This document shows positions 6,367 to 6,530 of a DNA stretch of 6,530 bases, piece by piece. The stretch is from positions 1-6,530 of the forward strand of contig JAFGKN010000655.1 of NCBI GenBank assembly GCA_016928605.1. Reading direction: 5' to 3'. Each line of letters opens with the position of its first letter. The first letter of the stretch is position 1. The stretch is from Planctomycetota bacterium (lineage in GTDB: Bacteria; Planctomycetota; UBA8108). Made by a program: the position numbers and the translations under genes. The notes beneath the pieces were generated by a model that did not search any database, had not been told where the DNA came from, and was given only the letters and a program-made list of their open reading frames with translations.

Positions 6367-6395
6367 AGGATAGAGGGGGGCCATCAAAAGTACAA
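6367..6395 (-). promoter_or_regulatory. Candidate sigma70-type promoter for the mreB operon
   Basis: On the minus strand TTGTAC (complement of 6390-6395) and TATCCT (complement of 6367-6372) are separated by exactly 17 bases. Matches to consensus are 3/6 for the -35 and 4/6 for the -10. It lies in the only AT-richer patch upstream of mreB and just downstream of the 6406-6447 stem-loop. A start near 6360 would give a leader of about 50 bases containing the mreB ribosome site. The consensus may differ in this phylum, so this is a prediction. Confidence 0.45.
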
Positions 6396-6405
6396 CGGAA
6401 AAGCC

Positions 6406-6447
6406 GGCGTGGTTCATGACCGGGTGACACCGGTTTTGAACCACGCC
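6406..6447. terminator. Long inverted repeat, possible bidirectional terminator
   Basis: GGCGTGGTTCA (6406-6416) pairs perfectly with TGAACCACGCC (6437-6447). Nested inside, ACCGG (6419-6423) pairs with CCGGT (6430-6434) across a two-by-two internal loop, leaving a six-base loop. On the plus strand TTTTT (6453-6457) follows the stem after a short gap. On the minus strand CTTTT follows two bases after the stem. This suits a terminator insulating mreB from an upstream gene, possibly in both directions, though the T-runs are short and not flush with the stem. A protein-binding palindrome is the alternative. Confidence 0.45.
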
Positions 6448-6457
6448 ATCCCTTTTT

Positions 6458-6482
6458 GCGGGGGAGGCGGACCCTCCCCCGC
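6458..6482. repeat. Perfect 10-bp GC stem-loop upstream of mreB
   Basis: GCGGGGGAGG (6458-6467) and CCTCCCCCGC (6473-6482) form a perfect ten-pair stem around the loop CGGAC. Five T bases (6453-6457) lie on its left side in the plus strand, which reads as an A-run after the hairpin on the minus strand. That is the wrong polarity for a terminator in either direction. It is the second element of a row of stem-loops. Confidence 0.55.
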
Positions 6483-6485
6483 ACC

Positions 6486-6502
6486 GGCCGCGACACGCGG
6501 CC
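6486..6502. repeat. 7-bp stem-loop in the upstream hairpin array
   Basis: GGCCGCG (6486-6492) and CGCGGCC (6496-6502) form a perfect seven-pair stem with loop ACA. It begins four bases after the previous hairpin. There is no adjacent T-run. On its own it could be chance; its position in a row of stems makes it more notable. Confidence 0.45.
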
Positions 6503-6513
6503 TCCCTCTCCTC

Positions 6514-6530
6514 GGCGCCTGATGGGCGCC
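6514..6530. repeat. 6-bp stem-loop at the window edge
   Basis: GGCGCC occurs at 6514-6519 and 6525-6530. Being self-complementary, the two copies can pair as a six-base stem with loop TGATG, or read as a direct repeat. The window ends here, so a longer stem cannot be excluded. No coding region is recognisable in 6311-6530. Confidence 0.35.

Noticed and set aside
4406..6373. 655-residue plus-strand open frame opposite mreC and mreB
   Set aside because: Same reasoning: it runs through two conserved genes and the mreB promoter region and looks like an antisense composition artefact. Its junction with the previous shadow frame at 4406 is coincidence.
6406..6447. tRNA-like appearance (GGTTC element within a stem)
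   Set aside because: There is no acceptor, D or anticodon arm arrangement; the whole element is one nested hairpin of 42 bases, too short for a tRNA.
6453..6482. Intrinsic terminator from the 10-bp stem next to a T-run
   Set aside because: The T-run precedes the stem on the plus strand and becomes an A-run after it on the minus strand, so the polarity is wrong for either direction.
6311..6496. 61-residue minus-strand open frame upstream of mreB
   Set aside because: It runs through two hairpins, the candidate promoter and the mreB ribosome site, and has no family pattern. The in-frame TGA next to the mreB GTG also shows it is not an N-terminal extension of MreB.
1..6530. CRISPR array, insertion sequence, integrase, toxin-antitoxin or other mobile element
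   Set aside because: No regularly spaced repeats, transposase-like frames or attachment-site duplications are visible. The content is a core cell-shape operon.

Overview
This window holds one gene cluster, all on the minus strand: mreB, mreC, mreD, mrdA (PBP2) and rodA, in transcription order from high to low coordinates. It is the elongasome (Rod complex) operon that builds the lateral cell wall of rod-shaped bacteria. The DNA is strongly GC-rich (about 70% by eye) and reading frames end in G or C at most third positions. A full mreBCD-mrdA-rodA set implies a peptidoglycan-making, probably rod-shaped bacterium. The proteins are clearly in family but diverge from the E. coli, Bacillus and Thermotoga versions, which fits a less-studied GC-rich phylum. 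The sequence alone does not let me name the taxon.

Layout from high to low coordinate. Positions 6311-6530 are non-coding: four consecutive stem-loops (6406-6530), a candidate sigma70-type promoter (6367-6395) in the only AT-richer patch, and a leader of about 50 bases with a Shine-Dalgarno in front of a GTG start. mreB occupies 5243-6310. A 159-base spacer (5084-5242) with two GC-rich hairpins follows. Next come mreC (4301-5083, TTG start with a strong Shine-Dalgarno), mreD (3801-4304, 4-base ATGA overlap with mreC), a 42-base gap, mrdA (1293-3758) and rodA (73-1296, 4-base ATGA overlap with mrdA). The last 72 bases hold a hairpin at the rodA stop and perhaps the first codons of another gene.

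How the genes work together (family knowledge): MreB forms membrane-bound actin-like filaments. MreC and MreD link the filaments to the synthases. RodA polymerises lipid II into glycan strands, and PBP2 crosslinks them, with MreC activating the RodA-PBP2 pair. Catalytic motifs of both enzymes are intact, so the set looks functional.

I did not find an undescribed system. The features most worth a second look are an oversized PBP2 (821 residues) with large insertions and a possible Cys/His metal site, unusual Arg substitutions near the MreB nucleotide pocket, hairpins between mreB and mreC, and the dense stem-loop array upstream of mreB.
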